From positions 13,090,345 to 13,154,344 of the forward strand of contig CM073326.1 in NCBI GenBank assembly GCA_037043015.1: 64,000 nucleotides of DNA, given 5' to 3'. The stretch is from Bryum argenteum (taxonomy: Eukaryota > Streptophyta > Bryopsida > Bryales > Bryaceae). Below the pieces are notes generated by a model that saw nothing but the letters and a program-made list of their open reading frames with translations, was not told the origin of the DNA and did no database searches. Position 1 is the first letter of the stretch, and every line of letters begins with the position of its first letter. Shown in pieces: positions 1 to 9,872 of the stretch. The translations under genes and the position numbers were made by a program.

Positions 1-924
1 GGAGGAGGAGGAGGCGAGGGTGGTGGAGGTGGTGATGATGGCAAATCCGACGAGGACCGGGAGTTTGGCGTGTTGTTAAACTGGGAGCAAGTATCTCGAG
101 AATTAGAATCGAGAGGGATTGCTCTTCCTTCTGACATGATGGAGGCAGCAAAGACAACAGGCATACGCAAGCTTCTTTTAGAGCGTTACCTTGAGCTTCA
201 AGCGGGTCCACTCGGCGGGTTCGTTAAAAGCAATGCGATGCTACGAAACCGTCTCTTAGCCGATCCCTCGTTTCTCTTCAAGGTTCTCACGGAAATCACT
301 ATCGATTCCGGGTGCGCTACTTTTGCTGAAGTGCAGAAACGAGGTAAAGACTTCTGGAATGAATTTGAGCTTTATCTCTCGGATTTAGGGGTGGGGATCG
401 TCCTCGACATTGCTCTTGTTGGCATGCTTGCTCCCATCGTAAGCTTCGGCGGACGAGGGAGTACCGGAGGAAGACTTTCCCGTGCCATTCAAGCGCTTCC
501 CAGCAGTATTTTCGAAGCGGCAAGACCCGGAAGAGCTTTTACCATCGAGCAGCGAGGAGCGGCGTTTGTGTACAAGGCTGTGCAATATGGAATTTCCGGG
601 TTTAGCTGTGGAGTGGTAGGACAAGGAATCGCGAGCTCGATCATGACCCTGAAACGTAAGCTGCGAAAGAATGACCATGAGGAAGAGGAAGTGGCGGTGC
701 CGAACATCTTCAAGAGTGCTGCATTGTGGGGTGTTTTTATGGCGATTTCTTCGAATACGAGGTATCAGATCATCAATGGCTTGGAGCGTGTCGTGGAAAG
801 CTCGCCGATTTCGCGCCGGGTTCCGCCTGTTGCCCTTGCGTTCACTGTTGGAATCCGATTCGCGAACAATATTTATGGTGGTATGCAGTTTGTTGATTGG
901 GCGAGGTTGAGTGGTGTTCAATAA
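1..924 (+). CDS. RETICULATA-related (DUF3411) plastid membrane protein, 3' part
   Basis: The frame is open from the first base, so the true start lies upstream of the window. The visible N-terminal part is a Gly/Asp-rich linker, then 'NWEQVSREL', 'ALPSDMMEAAKTTGIRK' and 'MLRNRLLADPSFLFKV', in the order typical of Arabidopsis RETICULATA/LCD1 and its RER relatives. Further blocks are 'EVQKRGKDFW', 'ALPSSIFEA' and the C-terminal 'SAALWGVFMAISSNTRYQ', 'IRFANNIYGG' and 'QFVDWARLSG', ending in TAA. Hydrophobic stretches (ALVGMLAPIV, YGISGFSCGVVGQGIA, the ALWGVF block) fit an integral membrane protein. Known members sit in the chloroplast envelope and affect leaf mesophyll development and plastid metabolism. 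No transit peptide is visible because the 5' end is missing. The visible part has no intron. Family assignment is confident; the exact RER member is not resolved. Confidence 0.92.
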   Translation, partial: GGGGGEGGGGGDDGKSDEDREFGVLLNWEQVSRELESRGIALPSDMMEAAKTTGIRKLLLERYLELQAGPLGGFVKSNAMLRNRLLADPSFLFKVLTEITIDSGCATFAEVQKRGKDFWNEFELYLSDLGVGIVLDIALVGMLAPIVSFGGRGSTGGRLSRAIQALPSSIFEAARPGRAFTIEQRGAAFVYKAVQYGISGFSCGVVGQGIASSIMTLKRKLRKNDHEEEEVAVPNIFKSAALWGVFMAISSNTRYQIINGLERVVESSPISRRVPPVALAFTVGIRFANNIYGGMQFVDWARLSGVQ

Positions 925-936
925 GCTGCGGGAATT

Positions 937-950
937 AGGGTTTAGGGTTT
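937..950 (+). repeat. Telomere-like TTAGGGTTTAGGGTTT motif in 3' flank
   Basis: Two consecutive TTTAGGG-type units lie directly after the RETICULATA-related stop codon. The same motif recurs upstream of and inside the JMJD7-like gene. Seen directly; function unknown. Confidence 0.6.
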
Positions 951-1023
951 AAGACTCCTATTCACTCTGGAAGTCATATTTGCCGACCTCTCTAGAATAT
1001 TCCGTGATATATATATATATATA

Positions 1024-1913
1024 TCAATTTTGCTACATTTCTACCGACACAGCTTGTGTTGGTAGTTGAACAATGTGTCCACAGCGATCGTAAGGCTCTT
1101 ATTGATTAAAGTAATTGCATGTGAAGACTCAAATTTGAGTCGACAAGCCTTCAAGAATCTCAGTTTCATGACGAAATATTTGAGGGCCTGCTTCGAGAAG
1201 GGTAAAGAATTTTCAGCCTCTGATGTCATTTTCAGAGTTCTCAGTGAGTGATTTCATTTTAAGGCTCTTCGGTTTCGAAGTTACATATGCAGATGATCTA
1301 TTGCTCTCGTGTGTCCTCGTCGGTGAGGAGGGTGAGCTTCAGGAATGGATGTCCGCACGCTCCTTGATATGGAGTGGCAGCATGCATATGTTTTGTAACA
1401 ATTTTGCTACATATTACCGACACAGCTTCTGTTCGCAGCTATCGTAAAGCTCTTCATAATGACATTCGAAGATTCAAATTTGAGTCGAAAAGTCTTCAGG
1501 AATCTCAGTATTTTTGCTCAGTTTAACGCTCTTTGCTGTTGGAGTTACATTTGCAGGTCATTCGTCGCGTTCCTGTGTTCTTGTCGAGATAAGGCTCCTT
1601 GACATGTCCGCATGCTCCTTGACATGGAGCAGCAGCATGTTTTTGTAATTTTCATTGCTACATGTTATCAATACTGCTTGTGTTGGTAGTCGAAGAATGT
1701 GGAGAGTGTGTTGGTCGGCGAAGCTGCAGCACTTTCCGAATCAAATGCAACTACTTTTGATTCGGAAAGTCTTCTACTTTATTGACAGTACTGTTGTCAG
1801 TAAAGTAGGAAACGTTATTATGGATTTAGGGTTGAAGGCTGTTTCATTTGCCGACCTCTTGAGAATATTTGGTTGCTTTCCTGTGAGCTCCGCATGCTCC
1901 TCGATAGCGTACA
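1024..1913 (+). repeat. Three diverged tandem units (~250-370 bp), intergenic
   Basis: Units start near 1024, 1391 and 1636 with related 'ttttgctacat...ttaccgacacagctt' openings and share internal blocks ('caaatttgagtcgaaaagtcttcaggaatctcag'-like, written here only in part) and 'catgctccttgacatgg'-type ends. A fourth partial unit resumes at 3566 after the Tc1-like insertion. A short (TA)n run precedes the first unit at about 1009-1022. No credible reading frame was seen. Confidence 0.6.
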
Positions 1914-2187
1914 TACAGTGGTTAGCAGAAGTGTTCGGACAGGACGCTTCCTCTTCCAATATGAGCTAGTTTTCCTACATAACTCACATTCAAGTTGTAA
2001 AAATTTAAACATACAATCACATAGTTACAACAAACGTGTAACATAACATTCATAATAAAAAATGTCAATCAAAAAATCAATCAAAAATAAAACACATGAT
2101 GTGGGTGTCCAATTCTTTATGCAAAAAGTGAAGTGGTTATCTATTTACATTGAAAACAAAGCCATGAGCTACAAAATGAAGCTAAAA

Positions 2188-2281
2188 ACTAGAATGTAGA
2201 ATCATAATGATTACATAAAAACCTGAATGTAAAATCATAATGATTACATAAAAACCTGAATGTAAAATCATAATGACTACC
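2188..2281 (+). repeat. ~32-bp tandem repeat, three units
   Basis: Three near-identical units of the type 'gaatgtaaaatcataatga' separated by 'ttacataaaaacct' lie inside the Tc1-like element downstream of its transposase frame. Confidence 0.75.
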
Positions 2282-3250
2282 ATCGTGTATCAATTTCCTC
2301 ACGGTATCGACCTCAATGCTATACCAAATTTCTTACAATTTCTCCCACAAATCCTTCTTGTTAGTGGGTTTCTTCTCCGACATTCTCATACGACAATCTA
2401 CTTCATTACAAAGGTGTTCTATAGGATTCAAGTCAGGAGATTGAGGCGGATGCCAAATTAGTTGAAACTTATGTGCTAACAATCAATCTGTAACATACTT
2501 AGAAGTATGTTTGGGATCGTTGTCGTGCTGAAAAATAACGTTCTCCTCTCCTAAATCATGCATGTATATAGTATTCATGAGTTCCATCTCCAAAATTTCA
2601 CGATACTGAAATTTAACTATAGTCCCTTCTGTAAGACGAAGGTTGCCAACTCCCTCCCAAGTCATACATCCCCAAACTATAATATTTCCACCTCCAAATT
2701 TGATATTAGGTTGCACATGTTGATTTAAAAGATGCTCTCCTCTCTTCCTCCAACAATACTGCCTCCCATCTGAGCCAAATAAATTGAATTTTGACTCATT
2801 TGAAAAAACCACATAACTCCAATCTATCCAACTTGCATGCCTACACTTCTTTGTCCATGCATATCGATGTGCTTTATGCTTTTTTGACAAGAATGGCTTC
2901 TTAGTTTTCACTCGTGCGCTTAATCTTTGCCTCTGAAGACATCTTCTAATTGTATCATTATTCAAATCCAATCCTTGAGATCGCATTTCTCTACCCACTG
3001 TTGCAGTTGTACCATTAGTTGGTGCATTGAACAACCTTACAACCATATGATCACCACGTTCATCAAGAATTCGAGGTCTCCCTTGTGAAAGAGCATCTCT
3101 CAAATGATCTCTCATTGTAAACCTTTGTACAATAGCATGGTAAGTGCTTTGAGGGATGCCTAAAACCACTGAAATTTCAGAGTACATAGTCCCTCTCTCA
3201 TGCATCTGGAGAACTAACTCACGTTCAACAAGAGACCTTCTAAGAGCCAT
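2235..3250 (-). pseudogene. Tc1-type transposase relic (DD34E)
   Basis: The start ATG gives MALRRSLVERELVLQM, followed by a helix-turn-helix N-terminus and a second DNA-binding helix block. The DDE core reads 'VVFSNESKFNLFGSDGR', where the usual first catalytic Asp (S-D-E-S/T) is Asn. The second Asp is in 'FQHDNDPKH'. After an in-frame TGA at 2483-2485 the same frame continues to 'PPQSPDLNPIEHL', supplying the Glu. The D-to-E spacing counts to 34 residues. A second in-frame stop (TAA) follows where 'EKL-EIW' is expected, and the usual Trp of 'HLW' is Cys. All these differences fit simple C-to-T/G-to-A transitions. The protein is therefore predicted to be inactive. Extent at the C-terminal end is approximate. 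Confidence 0.85.
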
Positions 3251-3725
3251 AGCTAATCAAAAGCAATCTTACTCAATCACAATGAATTTTGAAATGCAAG
3301 AGGTCTCCATAAATACATGTTGATTGTTAAGATTTTTTAGATGCACAACTTGTATGTATAATGAATTGAACACCCATGATTGACACATCATGAACTGTTG
3401 CCCTTGCAAGTGGCTCAATGTCAATTTTGGTACTCTTTCTAATTTACAAATGGCTCTTTAGTTATAATTAGCTGAAAAAATCAGCACCTACCCACCAAAG
3501 TTGACAAGTGTTACTACTAAATCAAGATTGTTATTCCTGTCCGAACACTTTTGCTGACCATTGTATGTTTGCAACCATTTTGCTTTCTACAGTTTTTATT
3601 CATGACCTTTTGTCGATCAAAGTAATTGTATTGGAAGGTTCAATTCTGACTTGGCAGGGATTCTCGGTACTGTAACTTTTAGCCTTCGTTATGCTTTGAG
3701 AGGGCTCACCATAAGTACAAACTTA

Positions 3726-3731
<6 letters not shown>

Positions 3732-3811
<80 letters not shown>

Positions 3812-3818
3812 TTTTTTT
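3732..3818 (+). repeat. (TA)n microsatellite followed by a poly-T run
   Basis: About 31 TA units run directly into about 25 T. Reading frames across it (alternating Ile-Tyr) are artefacts. Confidence 0.97.
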
Positions 3819-4860
3819 GGAGGGAATAAGTCTACAATCTCAAGAATCCTACAGATCCAAGCCCCTGTGCAAAGTCATAGTGGTGGTTAGGATTCTTACA
3901 TAAATACCTTGGATTTCTTGGATGTTCTCATACTTTTAATTCTTAGTAGTTAAGTATTCAAGATTGTTTTGAATGATATGTGATAACAATGGTTTTGATA
4001 CCAAGCTATATACTTTCAAAATTATGAAAATCCACAAAACTAAACAAAATCTCTAATAATCTAGTCATATTTTGTTTGTCATATTCTGAATTTTGATTGA
4101 TGTTCATTTTGACAACAAAGGTAGACCCACTTATTAGCAAGCACCCCTCTCCAAGGTTGTTCCCTAAGTCCTCTCCAAGGTTGTTCCCTAAGTACGGCGA
4201 TATGAACATATGGCCTTCTCACATAAACATGCTATACCTTAAAAATATGGTGATGCAACACTTGAAATAAGATGGAATTGCCCAAATGGAGTACAAGATG
4301 ATTGTGGATGGTGGGTGCCTATTACTTTCACAACAATTCAACTCTCACACCATGTAAACTACGAATGCTCACTAATTTGGCTCAAGCTCCATTCTCTCAA
4401 GTTTTTCAATGATAATACACATGACATCTTTGGGGATGACAATCCTTCATATTTAAGAGTACTTATCCACTAAGGAGTAGATTTCTAACATCACATGTTT
4501 CGAATTAGGTGATTACTTCAACGCATGTTTTTCAAACTAGACGTACCTTTACTAAGAAGCTAGGAAACTTTTCTTTGGAAATATTGTAAATCCGCTTTTG
4601 CATGGAAAAAAACAAAACTTCCATTTCTACTATTGTTTTCTTGTATTTGCCGATGTGTAATGAAATTTTCAATCAATGTACCTCGTTGCAACCAAGATAA
4701 CTTCTTAAATGCACAAAATTAGGTGGTTCCACCTGTTTGTGCAATCCTCTAGTGTCGATCCAACCTCATCAAACTCCTCAGTAGCAAACTCCTTAGTATT
4801 CCAGCTCTTGAGCCATATGAAAGAGGAAAGGGGTTTGTAGTTGCAAAAATGAAGAGTCAG
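3819..4860. other. Intergenic, no gene seen
   Basis: AT-rich spacer between the tandem-unit region and the JMJD7-like gene. The only structure noticed is a 24-bp direct duplication at 4146-4193 (cctctccaaggttgttccc unit, twice). Frames are short and unconvincing. Confidence 0.6.
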
Positions 4861-4874
4861 GGTTTAGGGTTTTA
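4861..4874 (+). promoter_or_regulatory. Telo-box-like motif upstream of the JMJD7-like start
   Basis: The sequence 'agggtttagggttt' lies 14 bases before the proposed ATG at 4888. Telo-boxes (AAACCCTAA) are known plant promoter/5'UTR elements, common in genes of growing tissue. Its role here is inferred from position only. Confidence 0.45.
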
Positions 4875-4887
4875 GGATGGTTTTAGA

Positions 4888-7800
4888 ATGATCACCATGT
4901 CTCCAAAAGAATCAGAAGCACTCTTGGAGACACTCTCAATCGAGGTACGGGAGCTATCGCTGGGGAGCAATGGCGAGATACCACGAATTTCAGGATCACC
5001 GGATCCACTACGCTTCTTACGAGAATTCGTGATGCCCAATCGCCCCTGCATCATCACCAACGCCATTGATCACTGGCCCGCCCTCCGCTCCTGGAATAAT
5101 TTCTACTTGTGTAACAAATTGGCCCAGTCTCTTGTTTCCTGCCACTTCACCCCCGATGGCCGAGCCGACGCCATCGTTGGTGATGGTGTTTTTGCAAGCG
5201 CACTTGTTGAGACTCTGCCTTTTCCGGAGGCCCTTCAGCATGTGCTCTCCTCCAACTCTGGGCAATGGTAATCGCTTATGACCTTTGCTTATTCAGTACA
5301 AGTCAGAGCAAAGGTGATCGAAATGACTATTCTTATTCCATTAATCTTATGTTTCTTTTCATCAATTCATATTCACTTTCACCAATTCACTAAAAATGGC
5401 CAGGAAAATCAATTCATCAATCCATATTCACTTCTATCCATTCATTCAAATGATGAATCATATCAATCGAAGCTTCGATTGATATGCCTGGTCATTTGAA
5501 TGAATTGATAGAAGTGAATATGGATCGATGAATTGATTTGCGTGGCCATTTTTAGTGAATTGATAGAAGTGAATATGGATTGATGAAAATGGAACATAAG
5601 ATCAATGGAATGAGAATAGTCATTTCCAGCACCCCTCGCTCTGACTTGTACCTCATTCTAGTTTGAAATATCTCAATGTGGTGATATTGCATTGGTGGCA
5701 GTGTGGCGTATTTGCAACAACAGAACAACTGCTTTCCATTGGAATTCGCTGCGTTGGCGGACGATGCAGATGGGGACATAGCATGGGCGAGCGAGGCATT
5801 CGGTTGCAAACCTGAGGCAGTGAATTTGTGGATCGGCACTTCAGAGTCTGTAACTTCGTTTCACAAGGATCATTATGAGAATCTGTACGCGGTGGTGTCG
5901 GGGGAGAAGCATTTCACGTTGCTGCCGCCCACTGATGTGCACCGCATGTACGTGAAGAAGTATCCCGTCGCTCAGTATGAACGCACGGTCAGTTACACTC
6001 ACTCTTTTGTTACTTATGATGATATTGAAATTCAGGGTTTAGGGTTCAAGGATCTCTCAATTCATAGAGTCCGTATCTGCTAGTTCCATTTGATTCTTTG
6101 TTACTTATTCTGCTCTTGGTTTAGGGTTCAAGAATCTCTCGAACTTTAGAGTCATGATCTGCTATGTTTATTTTGCATTCATCCGCGTTACACTCGTCGT
6201 AGTTTATGATGACGTTGAGATTCAGGGTTTAGGGTGTAAGATCTTTGCAGATTAAGACTCTAGTCTTGAGATCTTCTTAAACCCTAAACCTCCAGACTAA
6301 GATCTCAAGACTAGAGTCTTAATCTGCAAAGACTATTTTGCATTCATAAGCTTCATGCTGACTTACTGTAACCTATGCTGATATTGAGATTCAGGGTTTA
6401 AGGTTTAAGGATCACTTCAGCCCAGATTCCTGATCTGTAAAGCTCATGTTGCAGTCATCAGCGTTACACTGACTCATTGTAACCTATGCTGATATTGAGA
6501 ATCAGGGTTTAGGGTATAAGGATCTCTCGCGTATTAAGCTGCAAAGTTCATTCGGAAATCATCATCGTTGCACTGACTCTTTGTAACTTATGCTACGTAA
6601 ATTTGAGTCCTTATTTGCGAAGTTCATTTTAAACTCGTCAGTGTTACAGTCACCTATTGCAAGTACTACTGATATGAAGATCTCTTAAGCCTAGAGTCTT
6701 ACTTTCTCAAAATCCATTTTGAATTTATCAATGTTACACTGACTTATACCGATATCGAGATTCAGGGTTTAAGGATCCCTCAAGCGTAATGTCTTAATCT
6801 GCAAGATTCATGTTGAGGGTTTTAGGGTTTAAGGATCTGGTTGATATGTTTTGTGGCTGCAGCTATTTTCTGGGTGCAGGAGACAGGGAGCTTGATGTTG
6901 AAACATGCCAATCCACCTTCCTTGGTGCCGTGGGTCAGTGTAGACCCGTGCACCACAGATCCAAAAGCTCGATCTCAGTGTCCGCGTTACTTCCAAGGAC
7001 CGCCGGTTTTTGAATGCACTGTCGGACCCGGCGAGCTACTCTACCTGTATGTATCAATTCACCCCCTCCAGGACTTTCGTTTGTGGATGATTCAAAAACA
7101 ACCTTGCTTTCGATCTCCAACAAAGTAAATGGTCATGTAAGCTAACTAGGCTTGAAGAACGTTCAGTCACACTGTGTGCATAAGTACACTGCTGAATTCA
7201 ATTAATGTCATACCACAATCAATGTCCTCTTTACTGCTATATGTTAACTACATTTAGTGTCCTGTTTACTGTCCTTGTTACCGTAGAAACATCACAATAG
7301 AAACATCACTATAGAAACTTAACTATTCCACATATGAGTTGTACACCACTTGAACAATGTAAGTCACAAATAGTGTCTCACCTTATACAACAAACTTGCA
7401 TATGCACAATTAGTGGCAGTGACACTAATGAAACTCAGCAGTGTAGTGTAGCTAATGGAGAATTAGGTCTCATTACCAATTTCACTCATTTGATATATTG
7501 CAGTATCTGGTGTTATTGCATTACATGTTAGCAAATATATCACTACCTATTACTGTTCATTATCTAACTATACAGGGAGGCTAGTGCTATCAACAACAAA
7601 GACATTCAGACCCTTGTGAATAGATTGAGCAGAGGAGAGCTTATCAAAATTAGCAGCAATCAGCAGTTAGTACTAGAAATGATGCTTTTGCTGGATCTAA
7701 GTGGGGTTTTTCGCAGGCCGAGCATGTGGTTTCATCATGTGCGCCAGAGCCCCGACTCTGAAGGCCGCACTGTCGCTGTTAACTACTGTATGTTCGCTCA

Positions 7801-8156
7801 ACCCTTAAAGCACAATGGTTGTTATATTGTCGAGTTTTTACTTGAAAAGTGGCAGTTTATCAAAGAGAATGATCAGGTTTGAGTTTGCTACGAGAATCTC
7901 GAAGTATTGCTGTTCGTACAAAGCAGGATCTTAGTCAATTTGAACCCACTTTATTTGTCCAATGCTGTTCGTTACCTGTAAAGCTGGAATGTAAGAAAAT
8001 GATCACACTCGTGTGTGTGCTTCAGGGTATGACATGCAGTTTGATATGAAATATGCCTACTTCAATCTCGTCGAGTCTTTGACTGCAACATTATCATCAG
8101 AAGAATCGGAGACGTTCTCTTAACAGGTTCAAACTCCTAGTTTTTGTTCTTTAGAG
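4888..8156 (+). CDS. JMJD7: JMJD7-type JmjC 2-oxoglutarate oxygenase
   Basis: Five exons join in phase: 4888-5267, 5702-5987, 6880-7046, 7717-7787, 8026-8156 (344 aa; human JMJD7 is 316 aa). All introns are GT-AG. The N-terminus matches JMJD7 ('FVMPNRPCIITNAIDHWPAL', 'TPDGRADAIVGD'). Exon 2 has 'AVNLWIGTSESVTSFHKDHY' and 'VVSGEKHF', giving the Fe(II) ligands His181 and Asp183 plus the 2-oxoglutarate Lys region. Exon 3 has 'VPWVSVDP' and 'FECTVGPGELLYL'. Exon 4 supplies the distal His in 'WFHHVRQSPD', and exon 5 'YDMQFDMKYAYFNLVESL'. Human JMJD7 is a lysyl hydroxylase of the DRG1/DRG2 GTPases; the same role in plants is inference. The extreme C-terminus (KNRRRSLNRF...) is not conserved and may end differently. 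An out-of-frame ATG occurs at 4876. Confidence 0.9.
5296..5651. repeat. 356-bp foldback (MITE-like) in intron 1 of the JMJD7-like gene
   Basis: Two long imperfect arms meet at 'tcgaagcttcga' near 5475. The outer ends are exact complements (GTACAAGTCAGAGC at 5296-5309 and its reverse complement at 5638-5651). The arms contain repeated 'tcaattcatattcact' words. No clear target duplication was recognised. Confidence 0.8.
6015..6840 (+). repeat. Telomere-motif minisatellite in intron 2 of the JMJD7-like gene
   Basis: Roughly seven diverged units of about 100-140 bp fill the intron. Each carries 'gatattgagattcaggg' followed by a TTTAGGG-like stretch, 'aaggatctctc', and a 'ttacactgactcattgtaac'-type block. 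One segment is inverted: 6242-6275 and 6299-6332 are perfect 34-bp complements around an inverted 'aaaccctaaacc'. Confidence 0.8.
7141..7716. other. Intron 3 of the JMJD7-like gene, plain
   Basis: AT-rich intron sequence with scattered 'aacatcactatagaaac' duplications and no coding potential. It ends in the acceptor TTTTTCGCAG at 7716. Confidence 0.5.
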
Positions 8157-8792
8157 TTGTTCATTCATCTGTTAAGCTCTCAATTGAGGCTCCACTTCTA
8201 AGGCATATGCAGTGTTGATGTAGTGGTAGTTTTCTTTACTCTGAGATTGTACTACTTTTTGGGCTTTACTAAGAAAATAACTATTCAAACGCAATCACTA
8301 TTTACCTTACAGTACTATTTATTATTACCATTTTTGCCATTTTTTTACTGGAAAAACATAAAACACGTAGAAATGATAGTTCAGAATCAATATTGAAAGC
8401 TCTATGTCTGCATGTCTTGTAGATGCAACTACCTTACCCAAGAGGAGAGCTCAAAACATGATTCGATTCAAATTCAAGTTGTCTTATTAGCTGAAATTAT
8501 CCTTATTATTCTTAGCTTCTCAACTTTAGTGTAAAGAGGGCCTCATTTATGGATTCTATCACTGTTATCATATTTTGGATTAATTTATTTTTTTCCCTTC
8601 ACAGTTACCATAATTTAATTCTGTTCTTTTGTTACCAATTTTTGTCCCATAGCATCCAATATTCAAATTTTTATGTTTGAAAATGTCATATAATCGGTGC
8701 AGACAGTCGGTGGCCAACTCAAAAGGAAGCCAAGCAGCTGTGGTGGTTTTATTTATTTCGAGATTCTCTTGACTTTTGTGACTATGAACAGA
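8157..8792. other. Intergenic, no gene seen
   Basis: AT-rich sequence after the JMJD7-like stop. A 'cagacagtcggtggccaact' word near 8701 recurs near 11672, indicating a shared dispersed repeat. Nothing else could be supported. Confidence 0.5.
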
Positions 8793-9046
8793 GAGCTCTA
8801 AAGTTAAAGTGGTCTAAAATGGAGCAGGTCCCATAGTGGAGCTCTAGTAGTCTTTGCTCAGAGGTACACAACATTCAGCATTACCACCAGTTTAGAAACA
8901 ACTTTTATATCCAACTTCAAATATACATGATTCATTGTAGAAGAGTCCAAAAGTAATGATTCCACTTGCTCTTGTTTTCTCTTAAACCAAATTTGCATGC
9001 GCTAGTAACATCCATGAAGTTTAAATATTGAGCCATTATTGAGCAT
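8793..9046. repeat. Dispersed MITE-like element, copy Z
   Basis: Starts 'gagctctaaag...ggtctaaaatgga' and ends 'ttgagccattattgagcat'. The interior (gagtccaaaagtaatgattcc, gctagtaacatcca) matches copies at 22734-23020 and, more distantly, 15226-15497. Ends are weakly inverted (GTGCTC...AATGG type). Superfamily unknown. Confidence 0.55.
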
Positions 9047-9760
9047 CATTGAAAGTACTGGGTTTATAATATGATGCATTGATTAGTAGCATGTGAGTGA
9101 GGTACCGTACTCATTTGTGTATACATTTTTAGGATTTTTATCAAAGTAGGGTTGCTATAATGGTATAGCTCATGATTACCATAGTTAGAGGAATCTTTCA
9201 CTTTTGTTCATACTTTTAATGTTTTGACTATGGGTATTTGAAAATACAAAAAATATTTATTTAAGTAAATAAATAAGAACACCATACCCTTGTGGGGTTG
9301 GCGTGAATAAAATGCCCATGCCCGTTCGACCTATCCTTGATGATATGCCCATGGGACATAAGAGCAATGACGTAGGACTACTAATCCCTCTCAGGGTGGA
9401 CATTATAACCACTAACTATTAAACAAGTAGCCAAATATATATGAATTTAAGTACATATTACTTTAGGTATGAGTATGCATTCAAAATTTGAAGTCTACTA
9501 CAAGTCGAACTCCGGTGACCATGATGTAGCTTCATTGACCTCTTGATAGACTTGCCTTCAATATCATGGTCACATATCATTTCAAAGTGTTGTTACTCTT
9601 GCCTCCAAAATCTTGGTAACATATAAGTTCAAATTGAGTTCCTTTTCCATTATCAAAAGAATGTCATATGAAAATTTTAAATCCCTCTTTGACAATTTAC
9701 ACTAAACTCTAATTTTTGTTGAGTAACTACTTTTGTGGTGTCTCTCCATAATGTACCAAA
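9047..9760. other. Intergenic, no gene seen
   Basis: AT-rich, with a few GC-richer words (gttggcgtgaataaaatgcc). No frame or repeat structure that I can name. Confidence 0.5.
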
Positions 9761-9872
9761 CTAGTGGGACCCGTGCCGTTGAGCACGTTCAACTTGGATT
9801 GCCTAAAGCTATAAAACATTCATAAACTTCAAATAAGTTTATACAGAAAATATTAAAAAATACATATCGAAT

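Larger units (their letters stand above)
1916..3563 (-). mobile_element. Tc1-like (Tc1/mariner, DD34E) transposon, decayed
   Basis: The element is 1,648 bp and flanked by TA dinucleotides (1914-1915 and 3564-3565), the Tc1/mariner target duplication. Terminal inverted repeats match over about 28 bp: the left starts CAGTGGTTAGCAGAAGTG, and the right, read inward, starts CAATGGTCAGCAAAAGTG. Both continue with TTCGGACAGGA. A minus-strand transposase frame fills the centre. It split a run of diverged tandem units, which continues on the other side at 3566. In plants the well-known mariner-like elements are DD39D; a DD34E Tc1-type element is unusual. Confidence 0.88.

Noticed and set aside
385-921. 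178-codon minus-strand frame opposite the RETICULATA-related gene
   Set aside because: Antisense shadow of a confidently assigned coding region, with no motif.
3651-3890. 79-codon frame with Ile-Tyr repeats
   Set aside because: Product of the (TA)n and poly-T run.
9240-9440. tRNA-like or other RNA gene in a GC-richer patch
   Set aside because: No cloverleaf or box sequences could be fitted; no rRNA or tRNA gene was recognised in the window.
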